A DNA stretch of 64,000 bases, from contig OU744735.1 of NCBI GenBank assembly GCA_916613615.1, positions 39,071,468 through 39,135,467 on the forward strand, written 5' to 3'. A program made the position numbers and the translations under genes. The first letter of the stretch is position 1. The number at the start of each line of letters is the position of its first letter. The DNA comes from Steromphala cineraria. Taxonomy: Eukaryota; Mollusca; Gastropoda; Trochida; Trochidae. Shown here piece by piece: positions 1-11,396 of the stretch. Below the pieces are notes generated by a model. The model ran no database searches, had not been told where the DNA came from, and saw only the letters and a list, made by a program, of their open reading frames with translations.

Positions 1-1859
1 GACAAATACGATCATTTAATGTGATAACAACTCGTCATTATTGCAAAACGTGAAAGAAAAGGTTAAACGACACTAGCTTTCACTACGATTGACAAGTCAC
101 ATGTTTTCACGTCAAGTTAGATGACGTCATAAAGCTATGAAGTAATGACTTAAATTTTAACTGGCGACTCTCGAATCCTGTGTGCGAATTGAAAAGACTG
201 TTATTCCAATGATCTTAATGGAAAAATGTTTATATACTACCTTTCCATGACCGCCTTGGTACGAAACCCTTTTTCTTTCATAATCATATCCCCTCATACT
301 TAAGCAATTTTATTCACCTAGCCTATTAGTGACCTTCTTTCAACTTTTTAACAAGAAGAATTAAGGCATAGGTGCAATTCATATTTCCCACAGGGATAAT
401 CTGAAAACCGTAAAAATAAACAATATTTTTTTTATAAACGTAATTTTTATTTAAACCACAAATATTGAGGCAAAACAGACACATCAACAAACGTTTTACA
501 TTATGTCCATTGTCCTGCAAAGATTTTATTGTTCTTTAATTTATACTACCTAAATATGAGTGGAATAAAACTGCCAAATTAAAACTTTCACAAGTGTTAA
601 CTATCACATAAACATTTATTATTTTAGCAGCAAATCCACATGAAATTACATCTGAATGCAAATATACTCAATGATACAAATATGATTCAAATCACTGGAT
701 TGAAAGTAATATCAGTTCTTAGAAGATTTCATGGATCTCTAAGCAAATCATCTTCAACTACCATCTATCAGAAGCTGACTACGTCAATAATGGGAGTCTT
801 TTACATCGGGTTGATTTAACGACAGTGACAAGACTCATGAAAGCAATAATAAGTTTATCGATCAGCACCTGTGAAAGGGCCAGTGTTTGAACCACAGAGA
901 ACAATTTTCCATCTCAGAGCACTGGGTTAACTCTTGGTCCAGTGGAATAAAATAGACAGACCTCGGTACTGAATGGTCAATAAATTATTTTCCTGCTTCC
1001 CTACATTCTGTGCTCTTTTGTGTCCTTGCACTAAAAACTCAATGTGCAGTAGAAAGTTCCATAACATACTTACAACCAATGTCACTAAGATTATGTGGTA
1101 AATTGTGATCTGAATCCCATTTATTACAGATGCTTTCATGTTTATAATTGCTGACAATGATGAACTAGGGAGAGGGACGCAACCACACTACTTGATCTGG
1201 ACGTTGCTATGTTGTTACTTACCATTATGCATTTGAACTTCCGGGGAGTGTTCATTGAAGCAAAGTGTTCATTTTAGCAAAAATCATAATCATAATTATC
1301 ATTAATCATTCAATTAACATATACGACAGATTCACATCCCATTGTTATGTTCACTATTTCTTAGCGCTGCTTCGATATCTTATGACTTCTTGTTCAGATG
1401 CAGACTATCTGTTTATGTTTATAATAATAATGAGGTTGTGGATTTTAATTTGACATTGATTTTCAATGCTTCCTACTAAACTATTATCTAATTTAAATAG
1501 AGTTACATGAAAATTGTCAGCCATTGCACTGTTAAAACACAATACAATTCACACACAAATTTTAAAAAGCAAAAATGAAGATCGTACGTGCCAGATAACA
1601 TGATTACTTCTTCCAACTTGGATCAATATCGGGCCTAACTAATTCTGATATATGGGGGATTGCTCAAATAAGAGTAAATGGGGAGAAATCGTGATAGACA
1701 AACATTAATAGGAAGCCAATCGCTCACCTTCAGTTGATGGGCGTCTGAAGCTGATGATCAAACCACAGTGAGCAAATTGATTAAAATAGGTTAATAATAC
1801 ATTCAATCAGCATCTTAACAAACAATTAACAAACATTTTTTTAGCTATGATATCATTAT

Positions 1860-2150
1860 GCTTACAGGATTCGGCGATTGATAAAAAGGCCGATGAACAA
1901 ACATCAGCAAATTAATTAAAATAGGTTTAATAATACATTCATTCAGCATCTTAACAAACAATTAACAAACATTTCATTAGCTATGATATCATTATGCTTA
2001 CAGGATTCGGCGATTTATAAAAAGGCCGATGAACAAACATCAGCAAATTGATTACAATAGGTTAATGCTACATTCATTCAGCATCTTAACAAACATTTCC
2101 TTAGCTAGGATATCATAATGCTTACAGGATTCGTCGATTAATAAAAAGGC
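1860..2150. repeat. Tandem repeat, ~110-120 bp unit, three degenerate copies
   Basis: Three successive copies of a unit carry 'GCTTACAGGATTCGGCGATT', a 'AAAAAGGC' stretch, 'CATTCATTCAGCATCTTAAC' and 'CAATTAACAAACATTT'. The unit recurs in copy B (56,440-56,690) with fewer copies, so unit number differs between the duplicated segments. Confidence 0.75.
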
Positions 2151-3423
2151 ATGGCATCATTTATCTAAGAGACCAATATATAGTCCCATTATCACAATAG
2201 AGAAAAATGACTTATCATGTTTCAAAGAAAGACAGTGAATATAAATAAGAATGCGTGTACATACATGTATGTACAATGTACATCAGTATATTGCAATACA
2301 GGAACATCGTAGATATCGTTACGCACCTCTGAGACTTGGGCAAACAATAGGATATGATTTTAAAGAAAGTGTTAACTCGGGTGGAGAAGTTTATAACAAT
2401 CTATTGTAAATCTCCCCTTTCCTAAACAGAAGACAGCTGAGCAATTACTGCTGTTCTCGTTTCTGTTATTGGTCTGGAGAGCATGCACAATGTTAAATTT
2501 GAAAAGTACCAATATATTGAAATTTGTGTCGCAATACGCTTTTCTATGTTGAATTATTTTACAATGCAAGAATACTAAACGATTTCCATCTTTAGAAATG
2601 GAAATGGTCTAAATATATCTTTACTACCAAGACAATAAAACACTTTGAAATATTTCCCCAAAGTGTTGTTAGGTTGCAAAGGGAAGCATTCTTAATACCT
2701 CAGACAATTAAATAGTGCGAGTTGAACAAATTAGATTTGAAATGCGCCACGAAAGAATCGATACCATGTCTAAGTCAAACCAACAACCACTCATGGTGCT
2801 TGTGTCGAAAGAAAGCTGGTCCGGTAAACGTTTTAGTGTTTATTTCCAAGATGAAACCATGCACTGAAATTTTGTCCTTGGTAAGTTGAATGCCATTGGG
2901 CCAATAATTGTGTTAAGAATTTTGTCCCAACTACATCTATGACCTTTGGATAAGGTGGATATTGAAACATGCCCAATGGGAAAATCACCAGGACAATACA
3001 AGTATTTTTCAGAGCGTTCTGGTACTTTAAACATTAACTAACCTCGACCTTACCACTTCTCGATTTTCGTTCAAAGATTTTTCCAAAAAATTAAAGCTGG
3101 ACTTAATTTTTGTTAATTTGTCCAATAAACACCTTTATTAGCCTTTCATTTAGACAGCGCAATTATCGGCTGTGAAAAACCCACCTGGGTTAGGGGCCAT
3201 AAAACTCGCGCAGGTGTAACGTAATAAGCAGACTATACAGAGTAACGCTTCATTATTTCAACTGAAATACCGCCTTAATGATTGTTTAATTACCATGGAT
3301 GTGGATATCTTTTTTACACCAAATGCTTAGTAGTGTTACGTCGTCAAATGATTTATCTAACTGAGTGGAAAACATTTTCTGAAAATCGTTAATTATTAGC
3401 TTTTCCCCCCTGTGTTATTGTTA

Positions 3424-3460
3424 CGATAGATAGATAGATAACAAAAGATAGATAGATACC
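3424..3460. repeat. (GATA)n microsatellite
   Basis: GATAGATAGATAGATAAC followed by a second short GATA run. It lies in the part of copy A that is missing from copy B. Confidence 0.9.
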
Positions 3461-3610
3461 GAGACTGATTCTGTTTATGACGTCACCAAATGGGGGCGTG
3501 ACCAGTCATGCATTCACTTGTTTGTTGTCAGATAGGTCTAAGCGGCCCATCACAAGTGGCTTTCAAAAACGGCTTTCATTACCAAACTAAACATATTTAA
3601 GTAGCGACCT

Positions 3611-3974
3611 TTAAAGGGGCAGTAGCACGTTTTTTGATAATTTTACATTTTAAATAGTTCACTTATAATTGTAAGTAAATGCTAAATGCATCATATTGAC
3701 AGTGTCAACAATCTCATTACACAAGCCAATCACCCATAGTCAGAGGACAAAGTATGAGGCTTAACATAAAATCCATTGGCGGCCAGTTTTGTGTGAACAC
3801 CTTTAATTCATTTTTGTAAGAAAAATTAATCTCATGGCTGAACTTTACGTTATATATTTGAATTATTACTGCTTCATTTAGTTTGTATACATTGTCTTTC
3901 AATTGGAACTATTTATTTTCATTTTCCTGACATCACCTTAATTTCCCCCTAAAAACGTGCTACTGCCCCTTTAA
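3611..3974 (+). mobile_element. T2/Kolobok-like MITE, copy 1
   Basis: A 364-bp element bounded by TTAA with inverted ends TTAAAGGGGCAGTAGCACG...CGTGCTACTGCCCCTTTAA. The TTAAAGG start with a TTAA target duplication is the hallmark of T2-type MITEs, assigned to the Kolobok superfamily in Xenopus; the assignment here is by end sequence only. It has no transposase and is non-autonomous. Four other copies lie in the window. It sits in the copy A segment missing from copy B. Confidence 0.85.
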
Positions 3975-4050
3975 CGCACTATACAATATTGTAATCAGAT
4001 TTTCTATATTTCAAAGATAATAGTGAAATATGTTTGTGGTTATGTGAACT

Positions 4051-4796
4051 TTAAAGGGGCAGTAGCATGTTTTTTTCTTATTATTCTATATCTTTAATTT
4101 GTCACTGATAATTGTACGTTGAAAGCTGGATGTCTTATGTTTTAAGTGTCATAAATCTCATTACACAAACCAATCATCCATAGTCAGAGAACAAGTTATG
4201 AGGTTTCACTCAAAGTCTATTGGCTGCCATTTTTTGGGTACACCTTTAATTCATTTTATTATATGATGGACGAGTGATCTGTTTTCTGATTGGCCGAGAC
4301 AGCTGGTCATCGACAGTGATCAAACCTTATGTTGACCGCGGGAAACGTCACGCGAGGTTAACATATATAACAATCCGATGACCTGGAGCTAAAAATAGAT
4401 CGCCACTACGAGGAGCGCCGTAAAGAAATGCTTAAAAAAAAACCTTAAAATAATTGAATAGTTTTCAAAATAATTGAAATTTCATGAATCATATAATAAA
4501 ACAGTTGTTGACTTCAGTTATCGGTGAATCCAATGGTTTATTGACCTCGGAAACTTATGTTCCGAGGTCAATAAACCATTGTATTCACCTCAACTGAAGT
4601 CAATAATTGTATATTGTGTATTAAAAAGGAATCGCATGGCTCAACTTTACATTATAGATTTAATTTATTACTGCTTCATTTAGTATTGATACAGTGTCTT
4701 TCAATTGGAACCATTAATCTTCCTTTTTCTGACATCACCTTATACTACCTCTAAAACGTGCAATATTGCACCTAAAAACGTTCTACTGAGCCTTAA
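4051..4796 (+). mobile_element. T2/Kolobok-like MITE, copy 2, interrupted
   Basis: Same family as 3,611-3,974. The 5' end is clear (TTAAAGGGGCAGTAGCATG); the 3' end is degraded and partly duplicated (two CTAAAAACGT-type blocks before CCTTAA). It is split by a further insertion at about 4,258-4,615. Its counterpart in the duplicated segment is the uninterrupted copy at 57,763-58,126, so the nested insertion came after, or segregates between, the copies. Confidence 0.8.
4258..4615. mobile_element. Insertion within MITE copy 2, ending in a long hairpin
   Basis: This segment interrupts MITE copy 2 and is absent from the equivalent site in copy B and from the other family members. Its right part (4,505-4,607) is a near-perfect inverted repeat with ~47-bp arms and an 8-nt loop; each arm contains 'CAATGGTTTATTGACCTCGG' in opposing orientation. 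I cannot define a target-site duplication with confidence. It is probably a small non-autonomous DNA element of unknown family. Confidence 0.6.
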
Positions 4797-5959
4797 AGCT
4801 CACTTTTTTGTTAAATGGATAAATATTGAATATATATATGTAAGGCATGATATCTGAAACATTAAGCGCCAGGCGAAAATGTTTGAGTATGATGAATTAC
4901 GAATCTTGAAACAGTCAACACATTATTATGGAAAATGTAATTACTGAGGAATTCATTTCGAATTAACAAGAGGATATAGAAATTAAGATACTCTGTTCTA
5001 AAACTTCCTAAATGGCAGACACACTTACCTTCTTCTTGTAACTGGAAATAAGATCAGCTGTGTAGTTGAGAATTAATTGTTGCAGAAAAGAAGAATATTT
5101 TATCAAGGTTTTGTCCTTCAGTCTAGATAAGTGACTTTTTGAAAAACAAAACAAAAAACGATTAAGTTCAAACATTGCATTAAGATTGAATGTTGTGATG
5201 AGGTCTAAGTCGTATCTCAATGTACCCTTACATAAAAATCATTGAGAAGGACTTTCCACCCCCCTTTCCATCTTTGGAAGATTTTGATATCTATTTTGGA
5301 CCAAGTTGAAACTGTAAGATTTTTTTTACAGAGGGAATATACCATTATGTACTTACATAGAGTAATCCATTCCTTTGCAGTTATTATTTTCTGAGGTTAC
5401 ACTATTGTTATTATTGTACTGTAAATATGATATTCCACCATTTGTTGTAGATTTTATTCCAAGAGTCAATAATGCTAATCTGATCAAAGGCTTTTCTTAT
5501 TATTTTCTTTTTCTTTGTTTAAAACCCAAAGATCCTGTGTCCAGTCCTTCAGTTTTGTCTAAGGGATCTCCTTCATTTTGGGTATCTTCATTTAGAAAAT
5601 ATATTTGATTGCCCATCTGTACCTTATCTTAAAAAAATCATTTTATCCACATTGATTATTTATCAAAACCTAGTGTTTTAGATATGAATTCACTTACTAG
5701 GTTCAATGATGGCTTCTGTTACAACTGACCTATGCACACATCATAATCAGATAATTGCCTTTGTAAAACTAATTCTTTATTTTTATTTAGTTGAAACAAA
5801 TTGAAACTTTATTAAGAATGAACTACTAATGATTTGAAAATATTTTCCATATGTGCCAAGTAGTTAAAGATTTTCATACAATAGAGGTTAAATCAATTGT
5901 GATAAACAAACAATACATGTACCTCTGACATAAATCTGTATCATCAATATAAGTAAAAA

Positions 5960-6830
5960 ACACATCTCCAAAAATACATATATTTTAAGTATCGTAATTG
6001 CAAACATGCTGAGTTTGAATTGTGATTATGACTCCACTAGAGATAACAATTGTTAAACTTACCAAATTTGAATTGTATGTTTGAGGCCACTATGGTATCA
6101 CAATTGTAAACTTTCTGAAGTTTAATTTTATGGATGAGGCAACACCTACTTTCATACTGCTTCCGTCTATGCATGTATAACACCTAGTAATTTAGTTCTC
6201 ATTATGCTCAGCCGTTACAACTTAAAACGTTCAAAGTTAAATGTTTGGCAGACAAATAGTTTTCGTAGTGAGTGGGCGACTGTGAAATGATCATTTAGTT
6301 TCCAGAAGTCTTTATGTATGAGGCCACTTTAGTATGACAATTGTAAACATGCTGAATTTGAATTAAATGTATGATGCCACTTTCGTATGACAATTGTAAA
6401 CTTTCTGAATTTGAATTGTATGTATGATGCCACTATAGTATCACAATTAGTCTGATTAAAATCGACCGTGTTTCGAGGAGGAAGCAGGACAAATATGTAT
6501 TAAGGCTTCCCTCTCCACAACGAGAATGAGAGGAAAGCCGGGCTGATGAGGTTCGAACCCCACTAGAGATAATATTTTTACAAGTTTTTCCTCGTAGCAC
6601 AGTCGATTTTAATCCGACTTGTATCACAAATGTAGACTTACTGCATTTAAATTCTATGTATGAGACATCACCAAATTCCAAACTCCTTCCATCTATGCAC
6701 GTATAACACCTAGTTATTTATTTCTCATTATGCTCAACCGTTACAACTTAAAACACGTTCAAAGTTAAATGTTTGGCAGACAAATAGCTTTCGTAATGAG
6801 TGGGCGACTGTGAAATGACATTATTATATT
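5960..6830. repeat. Tandemly repeated region (~56-bp units inside a ~545-bp duplication)
   Basis: The phrase 'ACAATTGTAAAC' followed by 'TTCTGAATTTGAATT' and 'TATGAGGCCACT' or 'TATGATGCCACT' recurs near 6,050, 6,110, 6,320, 6,370 and 6,420. A larger block (6,110-6,300) is repeated at 6,645-6,830, sharing 'AAATGTTTGGCAGACAAATA' and 'GAGTGGGCGACTGTGAAATG'. Copy B keeps only one unit near 58,680-58,860, so the array expanded in A or contracted in B. Confidence 0.7.
6460..6620. repeat. Inverted-repeat insertion in the tandem region
   Basis: The segment begins 'GTCTGATTAAAATCGAC' near 6,449 and ends 'GTCGATTTTAATCCGAC' near 6,602-6,618. These are imperfect inverted repeats of about 17 bp bounding roughly 170 bp. 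Inside are 'GGTTCGAACCCC', which resembles a tRNA B box, and the pair 'GAGGAAGC' and 'TTCCTC'. It is likely a short MITE or SINE-like insertion. The evidence is the inverted ends only. Confidence 0.45.
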
Positions 6831-8583
6831 GCATTTGAGTATTGTGCAAGCATAAACCAGTTTTCTGAATTCATATTCTGACATAGTTTTAACCTTATCT
6901 AAAATTGTTGGCCAGAATTGATGAATTAAAAAAACTTTAATGGCACGACCAACTATTTTTGAATCATTTAGAATTTATTGTTAACTGTATTTTTTAAATG
7001 TCGTTCTTGAATCTGCCTCTTGCAACATTTACCAATTAGATTAAGTTATTTCTCATTTTGGGTGGAAACTCTTTGTATGATTAGATTAAGCACTAAACGT
7101 GTGCACAAAGCAGTGTTTAAAAAACCTGATGATGTTAAAGAGAACAGACAATCTACATGGTGAAACGATTATAGGAGCTGTAAACGTTGTAAAGCTAATA
7201 TTTCAAAATTTCTGAGAACCTTGTTGAAATTAGAAATGACAGAACTCATTAAATATAAGCTTGAAGTTTCAAATATAGCCTTAAATCAAAATCGAATATG
7301 GCAGTACACTTCAAAGTCTTAATGTCATATTTTATTCTGCCAGCGTGATTAGAATGAAAGTGAAAATCGATTACAAAAACAGAACACATATTAAGTAACA
7401 TAAGCCGTTGAATAAATTGATGCAAAATTGATATTTTGGGATAAAAGTATAAACACAGGCTGAAGATATACTATCAAGCGATATTGATCAGCCGACAGGT
7501 TAAAGGTTAGACTGAAGTAATACTGTCAATGAATATTATACAGATGAGTACAGAGAACAGACATTTTTTTTTTAGAAAATCATTTGAGGCGTAGAGGAGC
7601 TTAGTCACTGATCGAATTTTAGAAAACTCAAATAATGTTATAAATAATGCGGAGGTTTAAATCAAGACCAGGATGATTCACAATCAGATAACATTACACA
7701 CCGCAGCAAAAATGTTCAAAAGATCAAAAAAGGTCGTCCTTATACATTGTAAACACTCTCATATCATGGCATTAGGTTCATAATGCAAGTCGATGTATGT
7801 TTTCTCCACATGGATCTATCGAATCAACTAGTTCTTTGCAGGTATTGACGGCTCAAGAGATTGTTTGTTTGTTTTTCTGGAGATCTAGACATAACCTTAA
7901 AATGTATTTGGAATAAAGGTCTTTCGGTTTTGCTTTCTTTCCATGCAAACAGATTCCGTTTTATTGAAAGAGATATAGCGTTTGAATGGTTATGTTGGCA
8001 AGATAAGGCCTCTGTCCTTGCCTTAATGTCAGTTAATTTAGAAAAGATTATATAAATGAAATACAATGTTTTATAATGAGAAAATAATATAGAAAACGTA
8101 AAATATACCTTAAAAATATGTTCTTTTGATATTGATGGTATTGGTAGCTCAAGTATATCTCATAAAAGAAATACAAAAGTTGAAGAAAAAATTGGGATTT
8201 AAATAGTTTCTTATCTTCAAAAAAAGTGAAAATGAATAGAATGGTTTTAGCAGGTGGGATGAAAATGGTAAAAAGAGTATTTAGGAACCGGAAATTGTGA
8301 GATGGCCACAATTGATTCGCTTTCATGTCAACATGCCGGGTCCTACGTTTTGGTCATTTAAAAATTTCTCCTTATTAAAGAAGGGCTGCATAACCTTTTT
8401 TAAATATATTTTTGAAAAGATATTGGTCAAATAACTATATAACAGAAATATTAGGCTAAAACAGCAACGATACACAGTTTCTCAATGAAGCTACAGCTAA
8501 GTAAACATTGCATAACAAGGCGTCTGCTTGTCGTCGTCCAGCGACAAACCAAAACAAGGCTGAGAGGCCACGGGCAGGGGATA

Positions 8584-8596
8584 CCGGAAGTGACGT
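8584..8596 (+). promoter_or_regulatory. Composite ETS/CRE-like promoter motif
   Basis: CCGGAAGTGACGT joins an ETS core (CCGGAAGT) to a CRE half (TGACGT), a combination typical of housekeeping promoters in animals. It lies in a locally GC- and CpG-richer patch (about 8,520-8,630), about 85 bp before the start of the THAP-like frame at 8,680. That position suits a promoter for that gene, but no transcript evidence is available here. Confidence 0.4.
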
Positions 8597-8679
8597 GGCA
8601 GTAGGCGAAGCGTTCGTCTGCTTATGTGGAAAATGATAGGCAGAATCCGAAGTTCTGCCTTTTCAAAGCGATTAACAGT

Positions 8680-8885
8680 ATGCTATTTCATTGTATTGCT
8701 GTCAACTGTCCTAGAATATCTCCTGATGAAGTCTCCGTAGACAAATTCCCATCATATTGATGGTTTCACGCCAAATTGACCCGCTGTGTTAGGTCAAACA
8801 GAGCAAAGTGACAATCTACATCGAACTCACGTGTTCCCATCACTACACCGGTATTCTGCTTCGAGTTCGCATTTTCACTGAATGA
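8680..8885 (+). pseudogene. THAP-like zinc-finger domain remnant
   Basis: From the ATG at 8,680 the frame reads M-L-F-H-C-I-A-V-N-C, then S-V-D-K-F-P-S-Y, then a TGA, then W-F-H-A-K-L-T-R-C, a second TGA and S-T-S-N-S-R-V. This follows the THAP plan: an early C-x4-C, a (H/K)-(R/K)-F-P motif ~20 residues later, and an S-R-V-C-S-x-H-F segment near residue 60. After S-R-V the frame shifts by one and continues as F-P-S-L-H, as if the second Cys of the C-x2-H pair were lost. THAP domains bind DNA in cellular regulators and in P-element and related transposases. Two nonsense codons and a frameshift make this copy non-functional. It lies in the part of copy A that has no match in copy B. It could instead be a chance resemblance over a short span. 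Confidence 0.45.
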
Positions 8886-8889
8886 ACAG

Positions 8890-10299
8890 TTTGGCATGCA
8901 GAGAAAAGGGAGATTAGTAAAATATAAAACATAGAACAAAGTATTGGGCTGATTTATGGTAATAATCCGAATATACAATGCTCACATTTAGATTTGAACG
9001 TTGTGTAAAAAGGTTGAATAACCACTGACATTGGTCTGCAGGTGTTACTTACTTTCTTTAGATCAGATACTCACTTATTACACAATTACTTTACTGTCTA
9101 TCGTATTTCCTGTCTGTTTCCTAATTAGATGATATCAAATGATGACTATAGCAGGTAGGTTATATAATGCACAATCATCAACACCTGGCTATTTTATGAC
9201 ATCAGCTAATTAGGTAACATCAAATAGCAATTGTATTCCTTAACATCCCTTTTTTCTCCGATTGGTAAATTATAACCTATTAACCTGAAATTAGGAATAC
9301 CGTTTTTGCTCTATCTGATAATTATTTTGGATAAGGTTCATTTAATAAATCTTCATTCTGTTTGGCCATGTATCGGCTATTGTTGTGGAAAATATCACCT
9401 CTATGTACAAGAGTGAAAACATTAAGATTTTCAGTGAAATGCCCTATTAAAATGATGTTTTAACAAGACATCAGTGATCATCCAATACATGTCTTTCATT
9501 GAGAATTGTAACTTGTCCATCACTAATTGAAATAACTAAGAAAAACGTATATATTTTTTATCCTTTTACAAAATGAAGTCAAAGGCAATTCTAAAAAAAT
9601 GGTTTAAATGTAAAAATAAAATAGTATTGTATAATTACATCCTTTCTGCTGTGCTACTAAAGTAATATTCAATAACAACCAACAACTGTGCACGAAGATA
9701 AAACAGTTCACACGGGAGCAATTGTTTAAATATACATCCGGGTTCTCAGCGCAGTCTTATGACAACATTGCGCAAAGCGAGACCATCTAGGCCTACATGC
9801 TGTAGCATTATGCGCACAACTTCGTTTTTAATCAGGGTCTTACGTTTTCATCAATACAAATTGCCAGTTGAATAAATAAACAACCGATTTATTGAAGGTT
9901 TGAGATGTTTGGATGTTGTTTAGGGTGTTTAGTCAACGGTTAAACATCGAGCTGTACTGTTAACTTGTGTTGTTTTACATAACGAGGGCACACAAGGGGG
10001 TATCACATCACCTACTAAAACGTCACGAGGCAGTCACGCTTCAGTGCGTTTTATTCTGTTCGCCGGCCTAATTAGGCGGTGTTCTTTATACAGTCGTAAT
10101 TAAGCCGTTTCTAGGTCGATTTCAGAAATTTAAAGTTGAGTCCATGTGAAAGTGTTATCACTATTTCATGAATCCCGAAAGTTGCCATATAGCATTTCAG
10201 TCCCTCTTTAAGAAATGTTTGTCCGATCTTCTTATGGTTGGTCACAAATATTGCTACAAACAACATTAACATTTTTAAATATTGCAGTGTGAATATGGG
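8890..10299. other. No recognised feature
   Basis: This is the interval between the duplication blocks. It is AT-rich with only short random ORFs. A somewhat CpG-richer stretch occurs near 10,010-10,090. I see no gene, RNA or repeat boundary I can support. Confidence 0.5.
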
Positions 10300-10830
10300 T
10301 CTTTAAGGTACGCAGCTGTATCTATGAAACCGTATCTACACTCCACGCCTGTCATCGTTATTGTCTGTAATAAATTTCACTTATTTTTTAATAATTTTAC
10401 TGGTAAAATACGTATGTGTTTTCTCTTGAGTATCAAAGTTCTTTGTGACATTATCAAATAATTATGTGTTGCACTTAATTTCAGTTATACTTGAAGTAAT
10501 TTGCAAATAAGAGATGCAGTTATGGATTCAAATTGCTGACAAATAAGAAGTATATTGCCTTTTTAATTAAAAAGGTGTCATTGCATTTCGACACTCAATC
10601 TCTTTGTACAGTCGAAACGACAAGAACAGCAACATTACACGCCCAGGAGACCTGAAACCAAGGTATAACAATGCTGTTAGGGACAATCAAATTTAACACA
10701 CGTTCCTTGTATGTAGTCAATGCTCGTTTTACTTTATTTGATCTCACTTAAGCGCTGCGTTTCTTATGCATTCATATAAAAATAAAAGTCCCAGATATAT
10801 ACATACAGATTTTTTTAGACACCAATATTA
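10300..10830. repeat. Segmental duplication, copy A (second block)
   Basis: This stretch matches 61,262-61,781 in the same orientation. It starts at the shared 'TTTAAGGTACGCAGCTG' and ends around 'GACACCAATAT'. The DNA between the two blocks (8.3-10.3 kb here, 60.5-61.26 kb in copy B) shows no evident match, so one or both intervals were replaced or inserted. Confidence 0.85.
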
Positions 10831-11219
10831 CACATGTACATGGTTCACTCGAATAGATATCATGTTTTTAAAAACGTATTTGATACATTTTACATTATAT
10901 TGTTGTTCTATAATTATTGACAAAGTGTTTCATGCTCTCTTAAAGCCATGAAATTGTTGTAATAAATTAATCATCTGAATCGTCTGAATCTGTCAAAATC
11001 AACAAGATGGGGTCATCAAATTAATCTTTCTTGTAAGGGATGAACTTAACATTAAAACAATAAATTGTTTTCATTCAATATGATAATCCATTTACCTTAA
11101 TTAGTGGATGAAGATTTAACTTTTAGAACATTCATGCTTACTTTAAATTCTTGAGCTACAAAAACGAATCTTCCTGTGAAGGCGGTGACACTATGAGATG
11201 TTAATAAGATAAGACAGGT

Positions 11220-11303
11220 CCCTGTATCGACCGGGAAGGTGATTGTCGGTAGAAATGAGAAAATTGCTACTTTGTGTTCCGGACGAGTCGTCTGGGAAAC
11301 CTC
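11220..11303. repeat. Dispersed sequence (host DNA left of the foldback element)
   Basis: The stretch from 'CTGTATCGACC' through 'GAAATGAGAAAATTGCTACT' to 'CCGGACGAGTCGTCT' matches 50,560-50,632 with a few differences. The relation continues across the foldback insertion: DNA to its right ('GCGTCCACC', ~19,109) has its partner near 50,673. Both reading directions have short ORFs, but the frame is not conserved because of a small indel, so I do not call it coding. Confidence 0.75.
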
Positions 11304-11312
11304 CAATTTCTC
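11304..11312. repeat. Target-site duplication, left (CAATTTCTC)
   Basis: Nine bases CAATTTCTC abut the left end of the foldback element and are repeated directly at 19,072-19,080 beyond its right end. A 9-bp duplication is typical of Mutator-type elements, including Drosophila FB foldback elements. Confidence 0.85.
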
Positions 11313-11396
11313 GGCAGTGTGAAGTTGGTTACTTATTCCTTATTCCTTATTCGATATTCAGTTTTTCCAGTTACTTATTCAGAAAAGTCGACCTAG

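Larger units (their letters stand above)
1..8283. repeat. Segmental duplication, copy A (main block)
   Basis: This block matches 54,304-60,482 in the same orientation. Shared landmarks run in order, for example the start (CAAATACGATCAT), the 'GCACTGGGTTAACTCTTGG' stretch near 920, the 'GATTCGGCGAT' repeats near 1,870 and the 'TTAAGCGCCAGGCG' stretch near 4,860. By eye the copies are about 90% identical outside indels. Copy A has about 1 kb at 3,027-4,050, an insertion at 4,258-4,615 and about 1.3 kb at 5,350-6,640 that are absent from copy B. The left boundary may lie outside the window. I see no gene in the block; its ORFs are short and not conserved as reading frames between copies. Confidence 0.9.

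Noticed and set aside
6541..6562. A hammerhead ribozyme starting CTGATGA at ~6,543
   Set aside because: CTGATGA is followed by the GGTTCGAACC palindrome but not by GAAA, and no stem III or stem I can be formed.
7861..8055. Overlapping plus and minus ORFs near 7.9 kb as coding sequence
   Set aside because: The equivalent stretch in copy B (60,080-60,310) has indels that break both frames, so neither frame is conserved.
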